In this document: piece by piece, positions 1 through 7,534 of the stretch | How positions within the stretch are numbered: position 1 is the first letter of the stretch | How the letters are laid out: each line of letters opens with the position of its first letter | DNA from: Planctomycetota bacterium | GTDB lineage: Bacteria; Planctomycetota; Phycisphaerae; WQYP01 | Length of the DNA: 30,166 bases | Assembly (NCBI GenBank): GCA_021809365.1 | Contig: JAKBAC010000029.1 | Location: forward strand, 1-30,166 | Direction: 5' to 3' | Made by a program: the position numbers and the translations under genes | The notes under the pieces: model-generated | What the model saw: the letters and a program-made list of their open reading frames with translations, nothing else | Database searches by the model: none | Told to the model about the DNA's origin: nothing

Positions 1-73
1 CCGAAACCAAGGGTTCGAGAAACTCCGGAAATTCCTCGACGCTGCGCTTCCAATGCTTTTGATTCCATTCCAT
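1..73 (-). CDS. 5' end of an unidentified leftward gene, cut by the window edge
   Basis: An ATG at 73 on the minus strand opens a frame that stays open for 24 codons to the window edge. It begins MEWNQKHWKRSVEEF and continues with an acidic and aromatic, protein-like composition. No obvious Shine-Dalgarno precedes it, but a very good sigma70 promoter lies directly upstream and would place the transcript start at or next to the ATG, so a leaderless message is possible. The fragment is too short to assign to a family. A transposase or an enzyme N-terminus are both conceivable. The reading frame is seen directly; that it is a gene is an inference from composition and promoter. Confidence 0.4.
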   Translation of the reverse strand, partial: MEWNQKHWKRSVEEFPEFLEPLVS

Positions 74-79
74 GGCATC

Positions 80-107
80 ATTATGACACCGAAACTTTGC
101 TTGTCAA
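80..107 (-). promoter_or_regulatory. sigma70-type promoter of the edge gene
   Basis: On the minus strand there is a consensus -35 TTGACA (107 to 102), a 16-base spacer and a -10 CATAAT (85 to 80). The predicted transcript start, six to seven bases after the -10, falls at about 73-74, on the ATG of the edge gene. Confidence 0.55.
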
Positions 108-128
108 TACTTAACATAGTAATACTAC

Positions 129-177
129 CTCCTAACTCCTGTCTCCTGCACACCGCACACTGAAAACTGAAAACTGT
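129..177. repeat. Seven in-phase heptamers, intergenic
   Basis: Seven consecutive 7-base units run without a break: CTCCTAA, CTCCTGT, CTCCTGC, ACACCGC, ACACTGA, AAACTGA, AAACTGT. Neighbouring units differ by a few bases, so the tract grades from a CTCCT type to an AACTG type while keeping the 7-base period. It resembles the short tandemly repeated repetitive heptamers described in cyanobacteria in form only. No reading frame of note crosses it. Confidence 0.6.
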
Positions 178-427
178 GTCATTACCCTCCCCCGCCGCCC
201 CCTATAGCCTCTCCACGGCACAAGTGCCGCATCCCGGTCCGCCGGGGTTTGACAAGTAAATAACATGCCGCCACAGTGATCGCGGAAAAGAATCCTGAAC
301 GGGAACCGGCACACACTGTTGCCACGCAACCCCGTTGCTCGTTGAGTATACGCGTTTCGCTGATCGTTACAACGAAACCACCGCGCCCGTTCCGCGCGCA
401 ATCAATGTTGTACGTTTCTGAGTTTCT

Positions 428-480
428 ATTCATTACTCATTAAGCCAGAGCGTTTCATTATTCATTGGCGCTCCGCGCCA
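428..480. repeat. AT-rich heptamer pairs followed by a GC-rich hairpin
   Basis: Two pairs of 7-base units occur: ATTCATT-ACTCATT (428-441) and TTCATTA-TTCATTG (454-467). The second pair runs into a perfect hairpin with 6-base arms TGGCGC (466-471) and GCGCCA (475-480) and a 3-base loop. A second short GC hairpin lies at 505-517, followed by a run of nine C at 516-524. No gene is supported between about 180 and 680. Confidence 0.45.
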
Positions 481-532
481 CTACTCTCCTGTTCCACTGC
501 TCTCGGCGGCAGCCGCCCCCCCCCAAAAACAT

Positions 533-645
533 CTTGGGCATCTAGGGCAACTTGAACCAAACCCGCTAAAATCAACGCTTCCATCAACTTGCCCAACTTG
601 GGCAACTTGCCCCCCGAACTTGGGCAACTTGGGCACCTTGAAATT
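533..645. repeat. Nonamer repeats of CTTGGGCAA type
   Basis: Nine-base units of the form CTTGGGCAA recur in phase at 533-559 (three units), 588-614 (three units) and 619-645 (three units, the last degenerate). Some units are CTTGCCCAA, so neighbouring copies form small hairpins, for example TTGCCC (589-594) with GGGCAA (600-605). The array lies in non-coding DNA upstream of the dehydrogenase promoter. Confidence 0.55.
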
Positions 646-653
646 CATAAAGT

Positions 654-681
654 CTTCTAACTCCTAACTCCTAACTCCTAA
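654..681. repeat. Four heptamers, CTCCTAA type
   Basis: CTTCTAA is followed by three exact CTCCTAA copies. The unit is the same as the first heptamer of the tract at 129-177, about 520 bases away, so the two tracts share a sequence family. Confidence 0.65.
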
Positions 682-750
682 ATGCTGGCGGTGCCGCCGC
701 GCTGCAGAATCGGTCACAGGCCCCGGCGCGGATGTATTGCACGCATTGAA

Positions 751-779
751 TTGTTACTCGTCCGCATTGTCCCTATAAT
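751..779 (+). promoter_or_regulatory. sigma70-type promoter of the SDR gene
   Basis: A -35 TTGTTA (751-756), a 17-base spacer and a perfect -10 TATAAT (774-779) lie 80 bases before the dehydrogenase ATG. The expected transcript start is near 786. Confidence 0.6.
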
Positions 780-789
780 CCGAAGTGTT

Positions 790-829
790 GGTTGCGGATT
801 GAAAACCCGCCATTGGGGCGGACGCAACC
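790..829 (+). promoter_or_regulatory. Nested stem-loop in the SDR 5' leader
   Basis: The outer arms are GGTTGCG (790-796) and CGCAACC (823-829). Inner arms CCGCC (807-811) and GGCGG (817-821) close a 5-base loop. The structure sits between the predicted transcript start and the ribosome binding site, so it would be part of the mRNA leader. It could be an operator, a leader element or a stability hairpin. It matches no riboswitch class that I recognise. Confidence 0.4.
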
Positions 830-858
830 ATGGCAGGATTTTTGCGAAAGGTTTTACG

Positions 859-1626
859 ATGAAATTACAGAACAAAGTTGCCATTGTTACCGGAGCGGCC
901 ACAGGTATCGGTCAGAGCATAGCCATTCGATTGGCCAAAGAGGGTGCCGCGATCGTGGTGGATTATGTGGGTAAACCCGGGACCGCGGATGCCACATTGA
1001 ATGCCATCAAAGCCGCCGGTGGAAAATCATTGGCGGTGGCCGCCGATGTCAGCAATCCCCAACAGGTGCAGGCGATGGTGGATCAGGCCGTCAAAGCTTT
1101 CGGCAGCCTGGACATTTTGGTGAATAATGCCGGCATTGAATTTAAACACCCATTCGTGGAATTTCCGGTGGAGCAATTCCAGAAGATTATTTCCGTCAAT
1201 CTCATAGGTCCCTTTGTGTGTTCGCAGATCGCCGCCCGGCAAATGATCAAACAGGGCAACGGCGGACGGATTATCAATATTTCATCGGTACATGAAGACC
1301 TTCCCATGGTCAACAATGCGCCCTATTGCGCCACCAAGGGCGGTATACGGATGCTGACCCGCACGATTGCGGTGGAACTGGCACCGCACAAGATCACGGT
1401 TAATAACATCGGACCGGGCGCGATTTTCACCCCCATTGACGCCGATGTGGAAGCCAACAAAGCGATGGAGGACGCACTGATGGCGGAAATTCCATTGGGC
1501 CGATGGGGCAGACCGGAAGAAGTCGGCTCGCTGGCGGCATTTCTGGCATCCGATGAGGCGGCATATTGCACCGGCTCAACATTCTTCATCGACGGCGGCA
1601 TGTTGCGTCAGGCCGGCAGCCTGTAA
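859..1626 (+). CDS. Short-chain dehydrogenase/reductase (SDR), glucose 1-dehydrogenase-like
   Basis: This is a 255-residue classical SDR, a normal family length, and a cytoplasmic NAD(P)-dependent oxidoreductase. Seen in the sequence: the cofactor motif TGAATGIG at residues 11-18, NNAG at 89-92, and the catalytic Ser143, Tyr156 and Lys160. Asp35 at the end of the second strand favours NAD over NADP (family knowledge). The frame is open upstream, but the ATG at 859 has AAAGG eight bases before it and starts where the Rossmann fold should start. The substrate cannot be read from sequence. Nearest relatives by motif are glucose 1-dehydrogenase and 3-oxoacyl-ACP reductase types. The downstream mutarotase and FucP-like porter make a sugar (for example L-fucose) dehydrogenase role plausible. 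Confidence 0.85.
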   Translation: MKLQNKVAIVTGAATGIGQSIAIRLAKEGAAIVVDYVGKPGTADATLNAIKAAGGKSLAVAADVSNPQQVQAMVDQAVKAFGSLDILVNNAGIEFKHPFVEFPVEQFQKIISVNLIGPFVCSQIAARQMIKQGNGGRIINISSVHEDLPMVNNAPYCATKGGIRMLTRTIAVELAPHKITVNNIGPGAIFTPIDADVEANKAMEDALMAEIPLGRWGRPEEVGSLAAFLASDEAAYCTGSTFFIDGGMLRQAGSL

Positions 1627-1627
1627 T

Positions 1628-1672
1628 GGGCCTCCAATAAATAACCCGTACCGTCTTGCTGGCCCTTTTTTT
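1628..1672 (+). terminator. Possible weak terminator after the SDR gene
   Basis: GGGCC (1628-1632) can pair with GGCCC (1661-1665), which is followed directly by seven T. The stem is only 5 bp with a 28-base loop, so the call rests mainly on the T run. Confidence 0.3.
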
Positions 1673-1730
1673 GGCTGCTGACTCCACGGGCAGGCGAGCA
1701 GGGGCGGGGATACGATGGTAATATAGCTTC

Positions 1731-4241
1731 ATGCTGGAATTCAAACATCCGGACATGCTGGCGGGTCTGATTGTCATTGCGTTCTGCGCAATGATCGTGC
1801 TGGTCTGGACCAGAAAGAGAGACCGGGCCTGGAAACTTTATTCCATTGTCTTGCCGTTGCTGGCCGCCGTGTTGGCGCTCCTGGCGGCGGCCACTCCGAT
1901 ACTACATTTCGTTTCGCCGGCCCGACGGGTGATCGTAGCGCTCGATGAATCACCGGCGGCCATCACCGCACCTTGGCGGAACTTACATTGGCTGCGATCA
2001 TTTTTGCAAATGCATCTGCCCAAGGGCACACAGGTTGAGCTGGTCGGATTTGCATCTCGCCCGCATATTCTTACATCATCGCTACACCTTAAAACACTAC
2101 CCGAAAACTCCGCGCGTTTCTTGCCATCCAGCACGTTTACCGCGAGCACCGGATCACTGCTGGAGTTTTCGGGGGCAACCCCCTGCTGGATCTTTACGAC
2201 GGGTTTGTTGCGCTGGGAGTCGTCCCGCAACGATACGCCACCCGCGTCGCCCATCGCCGTTACACTGATTCCACCCACGCAAACGGATGTTGGTATCACC
2301 AACTTGCAGATCGTCTATCTCAACAATCGCAAAACGCTCACAAATGCGGCCACCGCGCCGTCCCACGAATCGCCACCATCCGCCGCACCACAATTGGCAG
2401 TCACACTGCGTGCTACGGGAGCCAAAAGCGTGGTGGCGCGGGAATCGTCCGCGGGACACATCTTGAATGCAACGCCTCTGCGTTTTACGCGATCCGGCAT
2501 CAAGACCTTACTTTTTCCACCACTAATCAAGTCCGAACAATGGCGCGACCGAGAGATTACCGTTCGGCTTACCACAGGGGATCCTTGGCCAGGCGATGGT
2601 AAGGCAAGTATTGACATTCCCATGCCGGGCACTCGTCATGTGCTGATTATTACGAATCATCCCACAAACAGTGGTCACGCAATACCCGGCTGGATCACCC
2701 AGGAAATACCGCCTGCGCAATTTTCCGATGCGATCCGTCATCTGTCACACGTTCAGGCTGTGATTCTCAATGATATTTCCATCGGCGAATTGCCCGCCGA
2801 TGCCGAAAAAACGCTGGAGGAATTTGTTACGCAAGTCGGCGGCGGATTGCTGATTGTCGGGACACGACAGGCCTTTGGCCCTGGCGGATATGGCTTGCCG
2901 CAGGGGCACTCCGAGCAGCCGTCCGTGTTGGAACAACTTTCACCCTTATCCAGCCTGCCGCCGCACCCACGGCCACAGCATGTCCTATTTCTGCTGGATG
3001 TCAGCGGATCTCTTGGCAACCCCACGACTTCCGGAGCCACGCGCTTCGCGCTGGCGGCGCGCGCAATCTGCGGTGCGGTGCAGTTACTTAAACCCAACGA
3101 TCGCATAACTGTTCTGTTATTTTCCGGTCGGACAAGGCAATTGGTTAATGGCCGGGCGAAAAGTGTGCGATCCATACTTCCGAGTCTGCTGGCAAGAATT
3201 ATCCCCAACGGCCCAACTCGGCCCAATACCGCATTGCCTGTTTTACGAACGCTGCTGACAAAAAAGGCGTTGCTGGTTGTTGTGACCGATGGCCGCATTC
3301 CACATTTGAATGTGCCCGCATGGAAAAGGCTTTTGCTGCGCGATTCCGTACGCTTCGCGGTCATTGCACCCGGCCACAGCAGCACGGCAACCCAACAGTT
3401 GATAGCGCAAACCGGGGCGATGCGATTTTCAATGCGGCATTTTTCTCAATGGGCTGGTTTGCTGCGCGCAGCGGTCGCCCGACAGCTTGGAGGAATTGAG
3501 CAAACCAACACGGTCCAATGGACATCCGCCCCGTTGCATCTCAAGGGTCGCACGGAGCAATGGGATATCGTGTATTTGAAGCACCAGGCCACGCTCATTG
3601 CCCGGGCGCAAACGCATCCCCTGGCAGCGGTCTGGCGACGTGGCATGGGGAAAGTTGCGGCGATGGCGTTTGCCGATTCAAGCAGGCAGGCCGGCATTCT
3701 CAGAAGTTCTCTGCTCAATATGGTTCGCCCCCCCGCTGGAGATCATCATTTTGACATCAACGCCCGCTATCGCGCCGCCCACTGGACCGTTACCGTAAGC
3801 GCCGTTGATGGCAAACGGTTCATGAACAATCTACAACTGGGACTTGGTATTATTGAACAGCGTAATAGAATCCTTCAGACCAAACTCAAACAGACCGCGC
3901 CCGGGAAATATCAAGTCTCATTACCGCGATACATCCGCACTTTTTCCGCCACGTTCTGGAGGTTGATAGGCCATGGAACGAATCGGCGGAGGCAATTGCT
4001 CGGACGAATTCATCCGCCGCTGCTGCCGGGGCACTATTTCCCCGCCACCGGCTACGTGCGGCCATGTCCCTGGCCCGGCGTAGCGCAAATTCCCGCCGAT
4101 GCGTCGGCAACACAAATATGGCACCCGCGCGTAAGCCATGGCCGATTTAAATTGGCCGGGTTGCTGTGGGTGATGGCAGCGCTAACAACTCTGGCGGCAA
4201 TGGTACGGCCTTGGGCTGCCAAGAATGTCAGCCCGTTGTAG
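1731..4241 (+). CDS. Membrane protein with glutamine-amidotransferase-like and von Willebrand A domains
   Basis: This is an 836-residue membrane-anchored protein. Two transmembrane segments lie near the N-terminus (about residues 10-27 and 37-60) and one lies at the C-terminus (about 807-826). The central part holds a ThuA/GATase1-like stretch (about residues 300-390, beginning HVLIITNHP, with GGGLLIVG). A VWA domain follows, with the MIDAS motif DVSGS (D423, S425, S427), a downstream threonine in a GPT segment and VTDGR. The layout matches the large VWA membrane proteins common in Planctomycetota and Bacteroidota, which are usually linked to BatA-like or MoxR-linked assemblies. No MoxR ATPase is present here. 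The function is unknown: metal-dependent protein binding at the periplasmic face is inferred from the domain. The ATG at 1731 has only a weak upstream ribosome site. Confidence 0.75.
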   Translation: MLEFKHPDMLAGLIVIAFCAMIVLVWTRKRDRAWKLYSIVLPLLAAVLALLAAATPILHFVSPARRVIVALDESPAAITAPWRNLHWLRSFLQMHLPKGTQVELVGFASRPHILTSSLHLKTLPENSARFLPSSTFTASTGSLLEFSGATPCWIFTTGLLRWESSRNDTPPASPIAVTLIPPTQTDVGITNLQIVYLNNRKTLTNAATAPSHESPPSAAPQLAVTLRATGAKSVVARESSAGHILNATPLRFTRSGIKTLLFPPLIKSEQWRDREITVRLTTGDPWPGDGKASIDIPMPGTRHVLIITNHPTNSGHAIPGWITQEIPPAQFSDAIRHLSHVQAVILNDISIGELPADAEKTLEEFVTQVGGGLLIVGTRQAFGPGGYGLPQGHSEQPSVLEQLSPLSSLPPHPRPQHVLFLLDVSGSLGNPTTSGATRFALAARAICGAVQLLKPNDRITVLLFSGRTRQLVNGRAKSVRSILPSLLARIIPNGPTRPNTALPVLRTLLTKKALLVVVTDGRIPHLNVPAWKRLLLRDSVRFAVIAPGHSSTATQQLIAQTGAMRFSMRHFSQWAGLLRAAVARQLGGIEQTNTVQWTSAPLHLKGRTEQWDIVYLKHQATLIARAQTHPLAAVWRRGMGKVAAMAFADSSRQAGILRSSLLNMVRPPAGDHHFDINARYRAAHWTVTVSAVDGKRFMNNLQLGLGIIEQRNRILQTKLKQTAPGKYQVSLPRYIRTFSATFWRLIGHGTNRRRQLLGRIHPPLLPGHYFPATGYVRPCPWPGVAQIPADASATQIWHPRVSHGRFKLAGLLWVMAALTTLAAMVRPWAAKNVSPL

Positions 4242-4340
4242 CCAGGCGCGGGGCGCGTTAGACTTTGTAGGAGATTTCAACCGAACCGGAACTTCGGCGG
4301 ATCAATGGAAACATGGTCGCGGTATTTTAAGGAGTCGGTT

Positions 4341-5441
4341 ATGTCGTTGTTTCAAAAAGCGCGCGGCGAATTCATTGATATTATTCAGTGGACACAACCA
4401 GCCGGCAATGATCTGCTCGCTTATCGTTTCGAACGCTATAACAATGAAATTAAAATGGGGGCGAAGCTGACGGTGCGTGAAGGGCAGGCCGCGGCGTTTG
4501 TCAACGAAGGTAAATTGGCTGATGTTTTTGGCCCCGGCATGTATACGCTTTCAACTGAAAATATGCCAATATTATCCACGCTCAAAGGCTGGAAGTATGG
4601 CTTCGATTCGCCATTTCGCGCGGAAGTTTATTTCATTTCCACACAACAGTTCACGGATCTGAAATGGGGCACACCCAATCCCATTATGCTGCGTGATGCG
4701 GAGTTCGGAGTGGTGCGGATTCGCGCCTTCGGTACGTATGCCATGCACATCAGCGATCCGACGGTATTTCTGCGCCAGCAGATCGCCACGAATCCATCGC
4801 TGGAGACCGTGCAGGTCTCCGGACAGATTCGCGACACCATTGTCAGTCGATTTACCGATATTCTTGGCGATTGCCATATTCCGGCGCTGGAGTTGGCCGG
4901 TAATTATGACAAGTTAAGCAAACTGGCTCTGGAAAAGATCAAAACTGATTTGGCCACACTGGGAATTGAGTTGACGCTATTTTACATCGAAAATATTTCT
5001 CTGCCCCCCGAAGTGGAGCAGGCCATGGACACGCGCACCAAAATGGGCGTTTTGGGCGATTTGAATCAGTACACACGGTTTCAGGTGGCCACCGCAATAC
5101 CGGAAGCGGCCGGCAATCCATCCGGGTTTGCCGGCATGGGAGCCGGTATGGGAGCGGGAGTGGGCATGGGGATGGCCATGGGCAACCAGATGGGATCCGC
5201 CATGAATTCCGCTGTTGGCGCACCGCCGCCGGTACCAACCGCATCATCTTATTTTATCGCGATCAATGGCAGTCAGTCCGGCCCATTCGATATGCCGACA
5301 TTGGCCGCCAAGATTAAATCCGGCGATGTTCAAGCAGCAACATTGGTGTGGAAAAACGGCATGGCCAATTGGGCCGCGGCGGAAACAGTGGAGGAGATCA
5401 AGGCTCTCTTTCCAATTCAGCCGCCACCATTACCAAAATAA
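4341..5441 (+). CDS. SPFH-domain protein with C-terminal GYF_2 domain (YdjI-like)
   Basis: This 366-residue protein has three parts. Residues 1 to about 245 match the bacterial YdjI / virion-core-like SPFH family: the start is MSLFQKARGEFIDIIQW, and the family features of a conserved Trp-Lys region and an amphipathic SPFH core are present. A Gly/Met-rich linker follows (about 255-295, repeated GMGAGMG-type segments). A GYF_2 domain (about 305-360, with SGPFD and VWKNGMANW) closes the protein. The ATG at 4341 is preceded by GGAG, so the in-frame ATG 12 codons upstream is less likely. SPFH proteins form membrane-associated scaffolds, and GYF domains bind proline-rich partners. It follows the VWA gene by about 100 bases and may act with it at the membrane; that link is inference. 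Confidence 0.8.
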   Translation: MSLFQKARGEFIDIIQWTQPAGNDLLAYRFERYNNEIKMGAKLTVREGQAAAFVNEGKLADVFGPGMYTLSTENMPILSTLKGWKYGFDSPFRAEVYFISTQQFTDLKWGTPNPIMLRDAEFGVVRIRAFGTYAMHISDPTVFLRQQIATNPSLETVQVSGQIRDTIVSRFTDILGDCHIPALELAGNYDKLSKLALEKIKTDLATLGIELTLFYIENISLPPEVEQAMDTRTKMGVLGDLNQYTRFQVATAIPEAAGNPSGFAGMGAGMGAGVGMGMAMGNQMGSAMNSAVGAPPPVPTASSYFIAINGSQSGPFDMPTLAAKIKSGDVQAATLVWKNGMANWAAAETVEEIKALFPIQPPPLPK

Positions 5442-5553
5442 TATACAATTCGACAATGCGAAAATATAAGATGTACGGTTGCTTTGGGATAAATGGGCAA
5501 GTTCCACCTTATCATTGCTTTCTGAAATGTCGGTTATTTTAAGGAATGTATCA

Positions 5554-5997
5554 ATGCTAAAAACGCTCCTGATTCATCCGCAGATTCTCGGCGCGCTTGG
5601 CCGCGGCGGCCACGGCAGCAAAGTGCTCATTGCGGATGGCAATTATCCAATATGGACCCGCCATGGTCGGAATGCCGAGGTCGTCTATCTGAACCTGGCG
5701 GCGGACATGCTGAAGGCCACGGATGTTCTGAATATGATTCTGCAAAGCATACCCGTAGAAGAAGCGGTTGTAATGGCGCCTAACAAAACCGGTCCACATA
5801 GGCTCAAGAACGAACCAGCAATTTTTGGGCAATACCGCGCGCTGCTGGACCAATGGTCGCCCGGAACCACACTGACAAAAATTGAACGCATGGCATTTTA
5901 TAATGAGGCTTCCACACCCGATGTATGCCTGGCTATCGCTACCGGAGAAAGCCGGATATATGCCAATATTTTGCTGACAATCGGCGTGGTAAAATAA
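5554..5997 (+). CDS. RbsD/FucU-family sugar mutarotase
   Basis: This 147-residue protein is the usual length for RbsD/FucU proteins, which interconvert sugar anomers (ribose pyranase or L-fucose mutarotase). Seen: an N-terminal GHGSKVLIADGNYP segment holding the conserved family histidine and Asp-Gly-Asn-Tyr-Pro, and a C-terminal ATGESRIYANILL segment typical of the family. The GHGD seen in E. coli FucU is GHGS here, which I believe is a known subfamily variant. AAGGA ends about nine bases before the ATG at 5554, making this start better than the upstream TTG. The adjacent FucP-like porter supports a role in L-fucose or related sugar uptake. Confidence 0.85.
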   Translation: MLKTLLIHPQILGALGRGGHGSKVLIADGNYPIWTRHGRNAEVVYLNLAADMLKATDVLNMILQSIPVEEAVVMAPNKTGPHRLKNEPAIFGQYRALLDQWSPGTTLTKIERMAFYNEASTPDVCLAIATGESRIYANILLTIGVVK

Positions 5998-6073
5998 CGG
6001 ACACTTTCCGTTGGCGTAGTTGAAGGTTATTGAGTTATATACGCATGATGACTCAACAAAGAATAAGGGCGGT

Positions 6074-7447
6074 ATGATGAAAAAGCTATCCGATATGTTT
6101 CGCACTCCGGACGGCGTCAATCACTGGCTGACGTTTGCGATGGTGACAAGCCTTTTTCTATTGTGGGGATTGTTCAGTGGAATGATCGACGTGCTCAATA
6201 AGCACTTCCAAGATTCGCTGCATGTGACAAAAGCTCAATCCGCGCTTGTGCAGGGGTTCTGGTATGGAGCCTATTTTCTCATAGCGCTGCCGGCTGGTTG
6301 GGTGGCTCGCAAGGTTGGCTACCGTGGTGGAATTCTCACGGGTTTGACTCTTGCTCTGGTCGGGTCAATTCTCTTCATACCTGCGGTGCGCATTCACAGC
6401 TCCGAAGCGATCATGTTCCTGGCATTTCTTATCGCCCTATTTGTCGTCGGAGCCGGGATGACATTTTTAGAGACCGTCGCCAATCCGTACACCACCGTAC
6501 TGGGACCGATTGAATCCGCCGTTTCCCGGATCAATTTGGCGCAAAGCTGCAATGCGATCGGCTGGATGCTTGGGCCAATCGTCATCAGTTATTTTATCAT
6601 GTCCAAGACCGCCGTCGCCAATACCAGCAACAGCGCAATTTACGTACCCTATTTACTTTTGGCCGGATTGGTCGCTCTTTTAATCATAGGGTTCATCGTT
6701 GCTCCCGTTCCGGATATTCATGCGCCGCAAGAAGCACACTTGCCGACCAGCAAGACGCAACATCTTCGGCCCCTTCGCGGAGAGACGCATTTTGTGATGG
6801 CCGTCGCGGCACAATTTTTTTATGTGGCCGGACAGACGGGTATCTTCAGTTTCTTTATTAACTATGTCAAAGATCCACAGTATTCACCCGCAATTCCGTC
6901 GTGGCTGGCTTCAAGGCTACCCGCCACCATGACGTTTGCGACGAAAAATGTGTCGCACATTACAGAGTACGGTGCCGGCATCATGTTGTCCGTGGCGTTT
7001 GGCTGCTTTTTGGCCGGGCGAGTTTCAGGCAGCGCCATATTGCGCTACGCCAAAGCGCACGTTACGCTTGGTATTTATGCTCTGATTAACACGATACTGA
7101 TGCTGCTGGTCTTTCTCAATCTCGGATGGCCATCCATTGCGGCATTGATGTTGAGCTATTTTTTCATGTCGATCATGTACCCGACGATTTTTGCCCTGGG
7201 CATTCGAGGCCTTGGTGAACAAACCAAACTTGCCGCGTCGTGGATTGTTATGTCAATCGTTGGAGGTGCCATCATGCCAATGCTGATGGGCTACCTGGCC
7301 GATGAGTTTTCGATGCGCGTCGGATTTCTTATGCCGCTGGGATGCTTTGTTGTGATCATGATCTATGGTTTCTTCTGGCCATTGTTTTTCAGACGCGATA
7401 TGGAGCCGGAGAACACCGCAATCCCGGCTACAACTAAGACGCATTAG
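6074..7447 (+). CDS. fucP: FucP-type L-fucose:H+ symporter (MFS)
   Basis: A protein of about 457 residues with roughly 12 hydrophobic segments, belonging to the fucose-galactose-gluconate family of the major facilitator superfamily. Seen: a cytoplasmic N-terminus, then a first helix with TSLFLLWG, the segment GFWYGAYFL, the loop RKVGYRGG after helix 3, and FLETVANPY, a hallmark of FucP-like carriers. It would import a hexose or deoxyhexose with protons across the inner membrane. ATG at 6074 or 6077, after AAGGGCGG. It lies 76 bases after the mutarotase, which suggests one transcript. The exact sugar (L-fucose versus glucose or galactose) is not determined by sequence. Confidence 0.8.
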   Translation: MMKKLSDMFRTPDGVNHWLTFAMVTSLFLLWGLFSGMIDVLNKHFQDSLHVTKAQSALVQGFWYGAYFLIALPAGWVARKVGYRGGILTGLTLALVGSILFIPAVRIHSSEAIMFLAFLIALFVVGAGMTFLETVANPYTTVLGPIESAVSRINLAQSCNAIGWMLGPIVISYFIMSKTAVANTSNSAIYVPYLLLAGLVALLIIGFIVAPVPDIHAPQEAHLPTSKTQHLRPLRGETHFVMAVAAQFFYVAGQTGIFSFFINYVKDPQYSPAIPSWLASRLPATMTFATKNVSHITEYGAGIMLSVAFGCFLAGRVSGSAILRYAKAHVTLGIYALINTILMLLVFLNLGWPSIAALMLSYFFMSIMYPTIFALGIRGLGEQTKLAASWIVMSIVGGAIMPMLMGYLADEFSMRVGFLMPLGCFVVIMIYGFFWPLFFRRDMEPENTAIPATTKTH

Positions 7448-7468
7448 GGTAAGTTCGCGTATCATTCC

Positions 7469-7487
7469 AGCGCCATAACCTGGCGCT
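7469..7487. terminator. Hairpin between convergent genes
   Basis: Perfect 7-base arms AGCGCCA (7469-7475) and TGGCGCT (7481-7487) with a 5-base loop sit between the ends of fucP and the ribulokinase gene. There is no T run on either side, so it may be a bidirectional pause or stability hairpin and not a full intrinsic terminator. Confidence 0.4.
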
Positions 7488-7534
7488 CTGTCACGAAGCA
7501 ACATCCGGAATAACACGCTCTCCACATGCCACAA

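Noticed and set aside
129..681. Possible CRISPR array
   Set aside because: Repeat units are only 7 or 9 bases with no spacers, and no cas genes are present.
2753..3385. A 210-codon minus-strand frame within the VWA gene
   Set aside because: Antisense shadow of a convincing 836-residue protein, with no ribosome site and no motif.
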